A stretch of DNA of 64,000 nucleotides, taken from NCBI GenBank assembly GCA_031317595.1, contig JANCMB010000001.1, positions 1,978,971 through 2,042,970 on the forward strand. The letters run 5' to 3'. Of this stretch, positions 56,101-64,000 are shown one piece after another. Positions within the stretch are counted from its first letter, which is position 1, and each line of letters begins with the position of its first letter. A model generated the notes under the pieces. That model did no database searches and was not told the DNA's origin. It saw nothing but the letters and a program-made list of their open reading frames with translations. This DNA comes from Glutamicibacter sp. PS (lineage in GTDB: Bacteria; Actinomycetota; Actinomycetes; Actinomycetales; Micrococcaceae). The position numbers and the translations under genes are program-made.

Positions 56101-56118
56101 TCTATACGAATCCATAGT
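56101..56118. promoter_or_regulatory. Candidate LysR operator
   Basis: TCTATACGAATCCATAGT contains an inverted repeat CTAT-N8-ATAG of LysR T-N11-A type, 8 bp upstream of the lysR start and about 100 bp before mesX. It fits an autoregulatory site. A second hairpin-like repeat, GGCCT-N6-AGGCC, lies at 56178-56193, close to the mesX start. Confidence 0.4.
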
Positions 56119-56215
56119 CACGTCGAGTTACCTGATATCCGACAATTCCCTGCATGATTGACGAAACGACTTCCCCCGGCCTTACTTCAGGCCCCCTAGC
56201 ACCAGATTGGCCGCC

Positions 56216-57208
56216 ATGGCACACGCGTTTACCTTTAGCATCAGCACCACTGACTTCGACGAGCACTACACCCCGTCGGCGAGCTCGCGCATTACGACGA
56301 ACTTCGCCAACCTGGCCCGCGGCGAGAACCGCCAAGAGAACCTGCGCAACGCGTTGACGATGATCAACCGCCGCTTCAACGCGCTGGCACACTGGGACAA
56401 CCCGGACGGGGACCGCTACGCCCTCGAACTGAAGATCATCTCGGCCAATGTGCACTTCACCTCCAACGACGGGCCGCAGCAGTTCCCGCTGCTCGAGGTG
56501 CTCGATACCTGGATTCTCGATAAGCAGACCGGCACCCGGAGCCACGGCATCGTCGGAAATAACTTCTCCTCCTACGTACGTGACTATGACTTCAGTGTGG
56601 TCCTGCCCGCCGCGGTCGACGAGTCGGGCACTCCGGCGCTCCCGCAAGATTTCGGTGACCTGCACGGTCAGCTCTTCCAGCACTTCCTCGACTCCGAGGC
56701 CTACCAGGAGCGCTTCGCGCAGCTACCGGTGATTTGCATCAGCGTCTCCACCTCCAAGACCTACCGTCGCACGGGCAATAGCCATCCGGTATTGGGTCTT
56801 GAGTACCAGCAGGAGGACTACTCGCTCACCGACGCGTACTTCGCGAAGATGGGTCTGCGCGTGCGCTACTTCATGCCGACCGGCAGCGTCGCACCACTGG
56901 CCTTCTACTTCCGTGGCGACCTGCTGGGCGACTACACCAACCTGCAGCTGATCAGCACCATCAGCACCATGGAGACGTTCCAGAAGATCTACCGCCCCGA
57001 GATCTACAATGCGAACTCGGCCGCACCGGCGGTTTACCGCCCCAGCCTGAGCGCACATGATTTCTCGCGAACCCTGATCTCCTACGATCGCGAGGAGCGC
57101 ACCCGTCTCGGAGCGACGCAGGGCCGATACACCGAGGAGCACTTCATCACCCCGAACCGCGAACTACTCGAGCAGTGGGCCGCCACCTACCCGACTCCCG
57201 TCGCCTAA
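56216..57208 (+). CDS. mesX: DUF1852 protein, putative MesX
   Basis: 330 residues from ATG 56216 (a TTG three codons earlier is possible; neither has a good ribosome site). FTFSISTTDFDEHYTPSASSRITTNFANLARGENRQENLRNAL is the DUF1852 start, and the body has YALELKIISANVHFTS and VICISVSTSKTYRRTGNSHP. DUF1852 proteins are partners of the MesD methionine synthases and are needed for that oxygen-dependent, folate-independent reaction; what MesX does chemically is not known to me. It is immediately followed by the MetE-like gene (17-bp gap). Confidence 0.82.
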   Translation: MAHAFTFSISTTDFDEHYTPSASSRITTNFANLARGENRQENLRNALTMINRRFNALAHWDNPDGDRYALELKIISANVHFTSNDGPQQFPLLEVLDTWILDKQTGTRSHGIVGNNFSSYVRDYDFSVVLPAAVDESGTPALPQDFGDLHGQLFQHFLDSEAYQERFAQLPVICISVSTSKTYRRTGNSHPVLGLEYQQEDYSLTDAYFAKMGLRVRYFMPTGSVAPLAFYFRGDLLGDYTNLQLISTISTMETFQKIYRPEIYNANSAAPAVYRPSLSAHDFSRTLISYDREERTRLGATQGRYTEEHFITPNRELLEQWAATYPTPVA

Positions 57209-57225
57209 AGACCCAAGGACGCACC

Positions 57226-58266
57226 ATGACGAATAAGTTACTTCCGACCTCGATCGTCGGCAGCCTGCCCAAGCCCTCCTGGTTGGCTCAGCCCGAGACG
57301 CTCTGGTCCCCATGGAAACTCGAGGGTAGCGAACTGCGCGAAGGCAAGTACGATGCCATGCGCGCGGCCGTGCTGGAGCAGACCCACCGCGGCATCGACA
57401 TCATCAGCGACGGCGAGCAAAGCCGCCAGCACTTCGTCACGACCTTCATCGAGCACCTCTCCGGGGTTGATTTCGACAAGCGCGAGACCGTGCGCATCCG
57501 CGACCGCTATGACGCGAGCGTGCCCAGCGTCGTCGGCGCCGTCGAGCGCGAGAAGCCGGTGTTCGTCCAGGACGCGGCCTTCCTGCGGTCCTGTACCGAC
57601 CGCCAGATCAAGTGGACCCTTCCCGGCCCGATGACGATGGTCGACACACTCTACGACGCGCACTACCGCAGCCGCGAGAAATTGGCGTGGGAATTCGCAA
57701 CGATCCTGAATCAGGAGGCGAAGGAGCTCGAGGCAGCCGGCGTCGACATCATCCAGTTCGACGAGCCAGCGTTCAATGTATTCTTCGACGAGGTCGCCGA
57801 CTGGGGCGTCGCGGCGCTGGAACGTGCCTGCCAGGGACTGAAGGCCGAGACCGTGGTGCACATCTGCTTCGGTTACGGCATTAAGGCAAATAACGATTGG
57901 AAGGCGACCCTCGGCACCCAGTGGCGCCACTACGAGAAGTCCTTCCCGCTGCTGCAGCGCTCCTCAATCGACACCGTTTCCTTGGAGTCGCATCACTCGA
58001 ACGTTCCGCTCGAGGTTGTCGAGCTCGTGCGCGGCAAGAAGGTCATGCTCGGCGCGATCGACGTGGCCAACGCGGAGATCGAAACCCCGGACGAGGTCGC
58101 CGGCACGCTGCGGGCGGCGCTTGAGTACGTCGACGCGGACAAGCTGATCCCAAGCACCAATTGCGGTATGGCACCGTTCCCCCGGGATGTTGCGCTGGCC
58201 AAGCTGAGCGCACTGAGCGCGGGCGCCTCCATCCTCCGCGAGGAGCTTGTCGGTGCCCACGTCTGA
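57226..58266 (+). CDS. mesD: Short MetE-like methionine synthase, putative MesD
   Basis: 346 residues, matching only the C-terminal catalytic barrel of MetE (full MetE is about 760). Zinc and homocysteine ligands are intact: H212 and C214 (VVHICFGYG), E254 (SLESHHSN), C313 (STNCGMAPFP). LPTSIVGSLPKP at the start and GIDIISDGEQSRQHF, QFDEPAFNVF are core-MetE motifs. The N-terminal MetE half that helps bind methyl-THF-triglutamate is absent, so folate is unlikely to be the methyl donor. AAGGA before ATG. Linked to MesX and a flavin reductase-type protein. Confidence 0.85.
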   Translation: MTNKLLPTSIVGSLPKPSWLAQPETLWSPWKLEGSELREGKYDAMRAAVLEQTHRGIDIISDGEQSRQHFVTTFIEHLSGVDFDKRETVRIRDRYDASVPSVVGAVEREKPVFVQDAAFLRSCTDRQIKWTLPGPMTMVDTLYDAHYRSREKLAWEFATILNQEAKELEAAGVDIIQFDEPAFNVFFDEVADWGVAALERACQGLKAETVVHICFGYGIKANNDWKATLGTQWRHYEKSFPLLQRSSIDTVSLESHHSNVPLEVVELVRGKKVMLGAIDVANAEIETPDEVAGTLRAALEYVDADKLIPSTNCGMAPFPRDVALAKLSALSAGASILREELVGAHV

Positions 58267-58831
58267 AATTACGACCACCGAGGCACCGACCGGTGACGCT
58301 ATGCACGCTTCGGCGTCCTCCCTGGCCGCCGAGGACTTCAAGGCCGTCTTTCGCGGACACCCCAGCGGCGTCACGGTCATCACGGCCGATGCCGGCGACG
58401 GGCCGGTGGCCCTAACCGCCTCATCGGTCGCCTCGGTGAGCGCCGAGCCTCCACTGCTCGTATTCTCGATCTCGTCGCTCTCCTCGACCGCCGAAGCCCT
58501 TTTGCGGGCCGAGAGCGTTGTGGTGCATTTCCTCGACGGCAACGACGTGGAGGTAGCGAAGCTGGGTGCCACCAGCGGCATCGACCGCTTCGCGCAGGCC
58601 CAGACCTGGACGCGTCTGGAGACCGGCGAACCGGTGTTTGACGGGGTTCGCGCCTGGGTGCGCTGCGTGATCGTCGATCGGATGCAGGCCGGAACCTCGA
58701 CGATTGTGGTCGCCCGTGCCGTGGAATCGCAGATTGCGCGCGACGCCCAGCCGGGCGGGTCCGGAGATGCACTGGTTTACCACAACCGCACCTGGCACCG
58801 CCTGGGCGATCACTCCCGGCTGGAGGGCTGA
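58253..58831 (+). CDS. Flavin reductase-domain protein of the mes operon
   Basis: 192 residues from GTG 58253, which has GAGGAG before it and overlaps mesD by 14 bp. Split-barrel flavin reductase-like domain: FKAVFRGHPSGVTVITA, ALTASSVASVSAEPPLLVFSISSLSSTAEALL, VVVHFLDGNDVEVAKLGA and RFAQAQTWTRL, the pattern of FMN/FAD reductases (HpaC/RutF-like). A reduced-flavin supply would fit the oxygen dependence reported for MesX/MesD; alternatively it is the methyl-donor-generating enzyme. Overlap with mesD supports functional linkage. Confidence 0.85.
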   Translation: MPTSEITTTEAPTGDAMHASASSLAAEDFKAVFRGHPSGVTVITADAGDGPVALTASSVASVSAEPPLLVFSISSLSSTAEALLRAESVVVHFLDGNDVEVAKLGATSGIDRFAQAQTWTRLETGEPVFDGVRAWVRCVIVDRMQAGTSTIVVARAVESQIARDAQPGGSGDALVYHNRTWHRLGDHSRLEG

Positions 58832-58942
58832 GACCACGCTACTGACGTGAGCAGAGTGATCAACTCCCGCAGCCGTGGTGGTCTGGAACGTCTACCTTTG
58901 ATTACTCAGTTTCCGAATGCGGCTTAATGTTCACCTAATTTA

Positions 58943-59566
58943 CTAGGCGCGAATGATGCGTCGCTCGATGGCCGCGGCCACTGCCCCGGCACGGGTGTCG
59001 GTGCCCAGCTTCGTATAGATGTGCGCCAGATGTGATTTCACGGTGCCTTCGGAGACGAACAGCGCCTTGGCAATCTCCTTATTGCCCATGCCCTTGGCCA
59101 ACAGTTCCAGCACGTCTACCTCGCGGGCGGTGATGCTTGGGGCCGGGTTGGCGCTACGACGGACCAGGGTGGCGGCCACCGTCGGAGCCAGCACGGTATC
59201 GCCCTTGGCGACCTGCCGCACGGCGGCGAAGAGCTCGGCCGGTGGAGCGTCCTTGAGCAGGTAGCCCAGCGCGCCGGCGTCGAGCGCCTTGAGAATGTCC
59301 GACTCCGTGTCGTAGGTGGTCAGCACGAGCACCTGCGGGGCCTCGGGCAGGGCACGCACCCGTGTGGTGGTCTCGATGCCACCGGGACCAGTTCCTAGGT
59401 GCAGGTCCATGAGCACAACGTCCGGGGCCTGCTCGGCGACCACCTGCAGCGCGCTGTCGGCGTCCTGGGCCTCGCCGACGACCGTGAGGTCCTCTGCCCC
59501 CTCCAAAAGGGCTTTAATTCCGGCGCGGACCACCGGGTGATCGTCGACCAAAACTACGCGAATCAT
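58943..59566 (-). CDS. NarL/LuxR-family response regulator
   Basis: 207 residues. Receiver with D54 (VLMDLHLGTGPGG), acidic VDDH and LTTYDTESDIL; LuxR HTH in ITAREVDVLELLAKGMGNKEIAKALFVSEGTVKSHLAHI. Overlaps the kinase gene by 4 bp. Convergent with the mes operon; no evidence they are functionally tied. Confidence 0.93.
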   Translation of the reverse strand: MIRVVLVDDHPVVRAGIKALLEGAEDLTVVGEAQDADSALQVVAEQAPDVVLMDLHLGTGPGGIETTTRVRALPEAPQVLVLTTYDTESDILKALDAGALGYLLKDAPPAELFAAVRQVAKGDTVLAPTVAATLVRRSANPAPSITAREVDVLELLAKGMGNKEIAKALFVSEGTVKSHLAHIYTKLGTDTRAGAVAAAIERRIIRA

Positions 59567-60753
59567 GAAGCCTCCAGCGGGAAAACGGCCGAGAGGGTGG
59601 TCCCCTCGCCCGGGGAACTATCTAGTTCGAGGGTACCGCCCAAGGCACTGACGCGTTGGCGCAGTCCGGCCAGCCCGTGTCCGCGCAAGCTTCCGCTGCG
59701 CGGGGCCCGGAGCATGGCGGGCTGAAAGCCGCAACCGTCGTCGCGCACGTCGAGGCGTAGCCGGTCATCATCGTAGGTCAGGGTGACCATGGCCCGTTCG
59801 GCCCGCGCGTGATCGCGCACATTGGCCAGCGCCCCGCGCACGGTGAAGATCACTGCCTCGGCTAAGGTGGCCGAGAGCGGGCGGCTGGCCCCGTCCACGC
59901 GCAGCTGCACCCGGGTACCGCCGCAGGGTTGCTCGGCGATCTGCTGGAGCCGGCGGGTGATTTCCGGTGCGGCGGCCCCTGCCAGTCGTTCATCGGCAAG
60001 GTCGTGCACGACGCGGCGCACCGCGTCCAAGGCACCACGGGCGGTGCGCGCGGCGGTGTGCACCCGCTCGCGGGATTGCGGCTCGCCCCAGGACTGCTCG
60101 GCAGCCTGCAGGAAGAGGTTGATGCTGGACAGGTCCTGCCCGATGGAGTCGTGGATATCGCGGGAGAGGCGGGCACGTTCGGCCAGAGCCCCGGCTCGAC
60201 GTTCGGCCTCGGCTAGGCGTTCCTGGGCCCGTAACAGGTCATCGACCAGCCGTTGCCGGGCGGCGGCTTCGCGTTCCAGGGCCCGGTAGGCAATCAGGGT
60301 GAGTAGGCCAATGCCCACCGGCCCGGCCACCAGCGTCGGATCCACATCGTTGCTCACGCGTAGCCACCCCACGCTCACGGTGAGCATCATGGCCACCACG
60401 ATGCCGGCGGCCACCCGAAAGCGGAGCACCTGCAGCACCGCGAAGGCGATGGGCACCGCGCACCAGGCGAAACTGGGGGCCTTGAGCGTCAGCGCGGCCC
60501 AGAGCAGCACCACCGACAGGCTCCACACCACCGTCAGGTGGTGCGCTGCCGCCACCGGGCGAAGCAGGTAGCCGATCACCAGGGCCAGCGCGCCGGCAAG
60601 AATCAACCAGCCGTCGGCCAACAGGTCGTGCCGGGCGTGATAGCGCAGCGCACTGGTGGTCACCAATATAAGGAAAATCAGGTGTAGCCAGCCGTCGAGC
60701 CGGGAGAACTGCCCGAGGATGCCGCGCCGCGCGGACCGGTGTTCGTTGTCCAT
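59563..60753 (-). CDS. NarL-type sensor histidine kinase
   Basis: 396 residues. About five membrane helices up to residue 155, a coiled linker (RQRLVDDLLRAQERLAEAERRAGALAE), phospho-acceptor H201 in SRDIHDSIGQDLSSI, and ATPase region RDDGCGFQPA with GLAGLRQRVSALGGTL. Overlaps its response regulator by 4 bp. It is divergent from the secreted propeller gene. Confidence 0.9.
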   Translation of the reverse strand: MDNEHRSARRGILGQFSRLDGWLHLIFLILVTTSALRYHARHDLLADGWLILAGALALVIGYLLRPVAAAHHLTVVWSLSVVLLWAALTLKAPSFAWCAVPIAFAVLQVLRFRVAAGIVVAMMLTVSVGWLRVSNDVDPTLVAGPVGIGLLTLIAYRALEREAAARQRLVDDLLRAQERLAEAERRAGALAERARLSRDIHDSIGQDLSSINLFLQAAEQSWGEPQSRERVHTAARTARGALDAVRRVVHDLADERLAGAAAPEITRRLQQIAEQPCGGTRVQLRVDGASRPLSATLAEAVIFTVRGALANVRDHARAERAMVTLTYDDDRLRLDVRDDGCGFQPAMLRAPRSGSLRGHGLAGLRQRVSALGGTLELDSSPGEGTTLSAVFPLEAS

Positions 60754-60890
60754 AACTTCCTAGATTACGTCCCGGGACCGGCGGCACACTATCGTCCGAT
60801 CGGCTAGTTACCGGTGGCCGCTTGCCCGATGCCGCCGCGGTGCCGCACGGGGAGGATAGAAAGTAGTTCACCAAGCGACAGGAGCGCACC

Positions 60891-61868
60891 ATGCGTATTT
60901 CACCGAAGGCCCTTCTGGCCTCCAGCATCCTCAGCAGCACGCTACTGGCCGGCGGCATCGCCAGCTCGGCCCTCGCCGCACCGGCCGCGGCTAAGGAGCG
61001 GGTGGCCAACTACGAGCTGACCAGCACCGAGGGCAATTCGAAGTTTGAAGGCATCGGCGCCGATGAGCGCCGTGGCCGCTTCTACGTCTCCGAGGTCACC
61101 GGCGGGGAAATTCACCGCGGTTTCTCCGGGGTGGAGCAGACCGAGGAATGGTTGGCCGGGGACGGTACCGACGGTCGCTACACCGCCCGCGGCATCGCCG
61201 TGGATGCCCAGGGCAACGTCTATATCGCCGGTGGCCCCAACGGTTTGGGCAATGAGCGTCCGGACTTGTGGGTCTACAGCCCGGCCGGTGAGCTGTTGGC
61301 CGCGCTGAAGGCCCCCGGTGACGACGTGTTCCTCAACGATGTGACCATCGGGGCCGATGGGGCGGCCTACTTCACCAATTCCAACGACCCGCAGATCTTC
61401 CGGGTGGCGGCCAGCGACGGGGAGTACTCCGTCGAGCTTTGGGCCGACGCCGGCGAGCTGGTCGAACGCCGCGAGGGTTTTAATCTGGGCGGGATCGTGC
61501 TCAGCGCCGATCAGTCGGCTTTCATCGTCGCCCAGGGCAACACCGGCAAGCTCTTCCGGTTCGAGGCGCGCACCGGGAAGGTCAGCGAAATCGACACCAC
61601 GGGCCTGAACCTGGTCAACGCCGATGGGCTACTGCGCGAGGGGAACCGGTTGAGCGTGGTGCAAAACTTCAGCCGTTTGCTCACCGAACTGCAGGTCAGC
61701 GCCGATGGCACCGAGGTACGGCAGATCAGTCAGCGGGCCACCGACCCGCAGCGCGTGTTGACCACCGTGGCGAAGCTCCGCGGGCAAAACTTGTATGTGG
61801 ATTCGAAGTTCGACGAAACCGTAGCCACCGGGCCCTTCCAGGTCATCACCGAACCGCTGGCCGACTAA
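60891..61868 (+). CDS. Secreted SMP-30/gluconolactonase-like beta-propeller protein
   Basis: 325 residues. Signal peptide with cleavage near residues 29-34 (ALAAPAAA-KE). The mature part has six-bladed propeller features: FEGIGADERRGRFYVSEVTGGEIHR, ARGIAVDAQGNVYIAGGPNG, FLNDVTIGADGAAYFTNS, FNLGGIVLSADQSAFIVAQGNTGKLFRF. Related to SMP-30/strictosidine synthase-like lactonases; catalytic metal ligands (Glu, Asn, Asp) plausible but not all traced. ACAGGAG before ATG. Convergent with a gene whose stop it overlaps by 23 bp. Confidence 0.82.
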   Translation: MRISPKALLASSILSSTLLAGGIASSALAAPAAAKERVANYELTSTEGNSKFEGIGADERRGRFYVSEVTGGEIHRGFSGVEQTEEWLAGDGTDGRYTARGIAVDAQGNVYIAGGPNGLGNERPDLWVYSPAGELLAALKAPGDDVFLNDVTIGADGAAYFTNSNDPQIFRVAASDGEYSVELWADAGELVERREGFNLGGIVLSADQSAFIVAQGNTGKLFRFEARTGKVSEIDTTGLNLVNADGLLREGNRLSVVQNFSRLLTELQVSADGTEVRQISQRATDPQRVLTTVAKLRGQNLYVDSKFDETVATGPFQVITEPLAD

Positions 61869-62313
61869 GGTCGCTGGCCGAAAGCTTGTTTCCCGCCGCG
61901 CCTTGGGGGCGCGGCGGGTTCGGCATGGTGGGCTGCGACAGTTCCGCGGCCACGACGATCTGGAACTCGTCCTCGTAGAGAATCGGCCCGGGGTCCGAGC
62001 TAACGAGTTTCTCGCAGGGCACCTCGTGGGCCGCTAGCAGCCGCAGATAGGGTTCGACCCGGCGAATCAAATGCTCCGCGCTGTCTTTAAACCAGGCCAC
62101 CGCCCCGGGGTTATGCGCCGGGTCATAAATCGTCGGGTCGCACGAGCTTGGGTTCGGATAGGCCTGGTTGTACCAATCGTTCATGGCCCGCCACTGCTGG
62201 TACTCCTCCGCGCTGAGCTCACCATCGTGCGCCAGCTTGTTGGCTAGAGCGAACACTCCTAGGTGGACACCGCGATGACTAGGCTGCGGCGCCTGAAAAC
62301 GAATATAGGCCAA
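61846..62313 (-). CDS. Conserved hypothetical protein
   Basis: 155 residues. MAYIRFQAPQPSHRGVHLGVFALANKLAHDG, DPTIYDPAHNPGAVAWFKDSAEHLIRRVEPYLRLLAAH and GPILYEDEFQIVV belong to a widespread actinobacterial family of unknown function as I recall it. The last 35 residues (Pro-rich) appear variable. Its 3' end overlaps the propeller gene, so a GC-rich hairpin at 61892-61918 lies inside this coding region. Confidence 0.75.
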   Translation of the reverse strand: MAYIRFQAPQPSHRGVHLGVFALANKLAHDGELSAEEYQQWRAMNDWYNQAYPNPSSCDPTIYDPAHNPGAVAWFKDSAEHLIRRVEPYLRLLAAHEVPCEKLVSSDPGPILYEDEFQIVVAAELSQPTMPNPPRPQGAAGNKLSASDLSRPAVR

Positions 62314-62466
62314 CGGTGCCAGCTCCCCTCACTGCGAATCTTGGCCTACTGGCATGTCGCGCAGGCCCGCCACGGAGCAGTCTAGCGCGATGCAATAGGC
62401 GACCCGTTGATTGGCGTGCCAGGCCCACCGATGGCTTTATCCACGCCGTCGGGTGACAATGTGCCC

Positions 62467-63042
62467 ATGGTCGAGATTGCGGAAATGATCCTGCCCGACG
62501 TCGCCGCGTGGCGCGCGTGGCTGGACGAACACGAGGAATCCAACGACGGGGTGTGGCTCGTCGTCGCGAAAAAGGGCACCACCACCCCGACAACTCTGCG
62601 GGTGGATCAGGCGCTTCCCGAGGCCCTGTGCAGCGGCTGGATCGACGGGCGCCGTCGCAGCCGTGACGAAGCGACCTTCCTGCAGCATTACACGCCGCGT
62701 CGGGCCCGATCGGTGTGGTCCGAACGCAACACCCAGCTCGTCGAAGAACTCATCGCACAGGGGCGGATGCGTCCGCGCGGAATGGCCGAAGTTGCCAAGG
62801 CAAAAGCCGACGGCCGCTGGGAGCAGGCCTATCAGGGGCAGGCCACCGCCACGGTCCCGGAGGATCTGCGGGCCGCCTTGGATGCTTCCCCGACGGCGGC
62901 GGCCGCGTTCGCCGCGCTGAAGTCGCAGCCCCGGTATCACATCTTGCATCAGCTGATGATTGCCCGCACCGAACGCACCCGCAAGGCCAGACTGCAGAAG
63001 TTCCTCGCCGAATTGGAGCAGGGGCAGGATCCCGCGGGATAG
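62467..63042 (+). CDS. YdeI/OmpD-associated family protein
   Basis: 191 residues from the ATG at 62467; earlier in-frame starts (TTG 62407, ATG 62431) are possible. DVAAWRAWLDEHEESNDGVWLVVAKKGT, ALCSGWIDGRRRSRDEATFLQHYTPRRARSVWSERN and RPRGMAEVAKAKADGRWEQAY are the YdeI-like blocks, followed by the C-terminal OmdA-type helical segment ALKSQPRYHILHQLMIARTERTRKARLQKFL. Function unknown; some members relate to polymyxin or stress resistance. Confidence 0.82.
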   Translation: MVEIAEMILPDVAAWRAWLDEHEESNDGVWLVVAKKGTTTPTTLRVDQALPEALCSGWIDGRRRSRDEATFLQHYTPRRARSVWSERNTQLVEELIAQGRMRPRGMAEVAKAKADGRWEQAYQGQATATVPEDLRAALDASPTAAAAFAALKSQPRYHILHQLMIARTERTRKARLQKFLAELEQGQDPAG

Positions 63043-63109
63043 ACCGTCGAGCACAAATATGGCGTTGTTCCTGCTTGCACGGGCAGGCGTCGCATAGGCT
63101 GAAGGCACT

Positions 63110-64000
63110 ATGAGCAGCAGTAGGCAGATGAACCACACCACCGGTGGCCGCGATCGGACGATCCCCGAGGCCGCGCAGCCCGGAGCGGATGAATTCCGTG
63201 TCGATGTTGAACGCATCCGTTTTTCCCCCTATTTTTCGCGGCTGTCCGCGGTTACCCAGGTGATCCCGCAGGCTGGCTCCGGGGCGTTGATTCATAACCG
63301 GTTGACTCATTCGCTGAAGGTTTCCGCGGTGGCGCGCACCATTGCCATCGCGTTGAACAACGCCGATGAGCGCACCGTGGCGCTGGTGCGCGAGCTCGGC
63401 GGTTGTGACCCGGTGGTGGTGCAGGCAGCGGCGGCCGCCCACGATCTGGGGCACCCGCCCTTCGGTCATCTGGGCGAGCAGGAGCTGGACCGGGTTGCCC
63501 GCGGAATGCTGGGGCTCCCGGACGGGTTCGAAGGCAATGCGCAGAGCTTCCGGATTCTCACCGCGTTGGATAGCTGTGATGCCACCGCGCGCGGTTTGAA
63601 TCTGAGCCGCGCGGTGCGTGCCGCGGTACTGAAGTACCCATGGACCCGCCACGAGTTCGCCGGCTCCCGCGCCGAACCGCACGACCTGCCGCGTGGGGTG
63701 GGGATCACCCCGCAGATCGGGGCGGCGAAATTCTCGGCCTACGCCATTGAGGCGGCCGAAATGGCCGATGCGCGTTCGGTCTTCGGTGCCATCGCGCCGC
63801 ACCAGCAAACGCTTGAGTGCTCGGTAATGGATTTGGCCGATGATATTGCCTACGCGGTGCACGATCTCGATGATTTTTATCGTGCAGGGATTCTGCAGTA
63901 CACCCAAATTTCGCAGGAGTTCCGCGGTTGGCTCGAGCACGGTCGTGAACTGGCGGCGTTGGATACCACCGCGTTGGATCTGCGTCGCCCGGGCCATGCC
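63110..64000 (+). CDS. dgt: dGTP triphosphohydrolase-like HD protein, 5' part
   Basis: 297 codons are visible; the frame is open to the last base, so the C-terminus is outside. RIRFSPYFSRLSAVTQVI, NRLTHSLKVSAVARTIA (first His), AAAHDLGHPPFGHLGEQEL (HD motif) and MDLADDIAYAVHDLDDF (Asp) are the dGTPase signature. It would hydrolyse dGTP or other dNTPs to deoxynucleoside and triphosphate. Start ATG 63110 after GAAGG. In actinobacteria dgt often precedes dnaG, which would lie beyond the window. Confidence 0.93.
   Translation, partial: MSSSRQMNHTTGGRDRTIPEAAQPGADEFRVDVERIRFSPYFSRLSAVTQVIPQAGSGALIHNRLTHSLKVSAVARTIAIALNNADERTVALVRELGGCDPVVVQAAAAAHDLGHPPFGHLGEQELDRVARGMLGLPDGFEGNAQSFRILTALDSCDATARGLNLSRAVRAAVLKYPWTRHEFAGSRAEPHDLPRGVGITPQIGAAKFSAYAIEAAEMADARSVFGAIAPHQQTLECSVMDLADDIAYAVHDLDDFYRAGILQYTQISQEFRGWLEHGRELAALDTTALDLRRPGHA

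Noticed and set aside
62750-63997. Minus-strand open frame opposite the YdeI-like and dGTPase genes
   Set aside because: The plus-strand reading shows intact HD-domain motifs and good starts; the opposite frame has none.

Overview
The window is GC-rich, densely coded DNA from an actinobacterium, most likely Micrococcales and probably an Arthrobacter-like member of the Micrococcaceae. The pointers are: an enolase / FtsB-DivIC / DUF501 / Ppx-GppA / mycosin-type subtilase series with a MazG gene just upstream; a choline oxidase that closely resembles the Arthrobacter globiformis enzyme as I remember it; a DUF222-HNH protein; a DUF664/DinB protein; NarL-type two-component pairs; and ATGA-type gene overlaps. 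There is one tRNA gene. I saw no rRNA, CRISPR array, insertion sequence, integrase or prophage. Most of the window is chromosomal backbone with several catabolic and sulfur modules.

Layout. 1-2750: the end of a family III CoA-transferase, a ketopantoate-reductase-like gene and an orphan membrane protein. 2751-13389: tRNA-Leu, NDH-2 dehydrogenase, mycosin-like protease, ppx, DUF501, ftsB, eno, mazG, a PNPOx-fold gene, adenosine deaminase and a DedA protein, all on the minus strand. 13379-20571: a nucleoside uptake and salvage block (BMP lipoprotein, ATPase, two permeases, cdd, deoA), with add a little further downstream. 20832-23188: an M20 amidohydrolase, divergent from an exported intradiol-dioxygenase-like lipoprotein. 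23307-28708: a choline-to-betaine operon (betT-betB-choline oxidase) with a palindromic operator candidate. 28770-33687: a GDP-mannose synthesis gene, then the sdhCDAB operon. 33803-38586: DinB, class V aminotransferase, 2'-5' RNA ligase-like, trpS, xthA and a small membrane protein. 38696-44401: a GAP-family membrane protein, two NarL-type sensor/regulator pairs, a VOC protein and a SHOCT protein. 44464-52000: folD, a flavoprotein monooxygenase, purU, several small orphans, GtrA, gamma-carbonic anhydrase and a DUF222-HNH gene.

52019-58831 is the most interesting part: a methionine and sulfur island. A SAM-I (S-box) riboswitch precedes a 33-codon leader ORF, then metY and metB. Next comes a LysR regulator that is divergent from a three-gene operon: DUF1852 (MesX), a short MetE-like protein (MesD) and a flavin-reductase-domain protein. 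MesX/MesD is a folate-independent, oxygen-requiring methionine synthase system whose methyl donor, to my knowledge, is not settled; the overlapping flavin-reductase gene suggests a redox or oxygen step. The LysR gene and the neighbouring SAM-regulated transsulfuration/sulfhydrylation genes support a role in methionine supply.

58943-64000 holds a third NarL-type pair, a secreted beta-propeller protein, a conserved hypothetical, a YdeI-like protein and the start of a dGTPase gene cut by the window edge.
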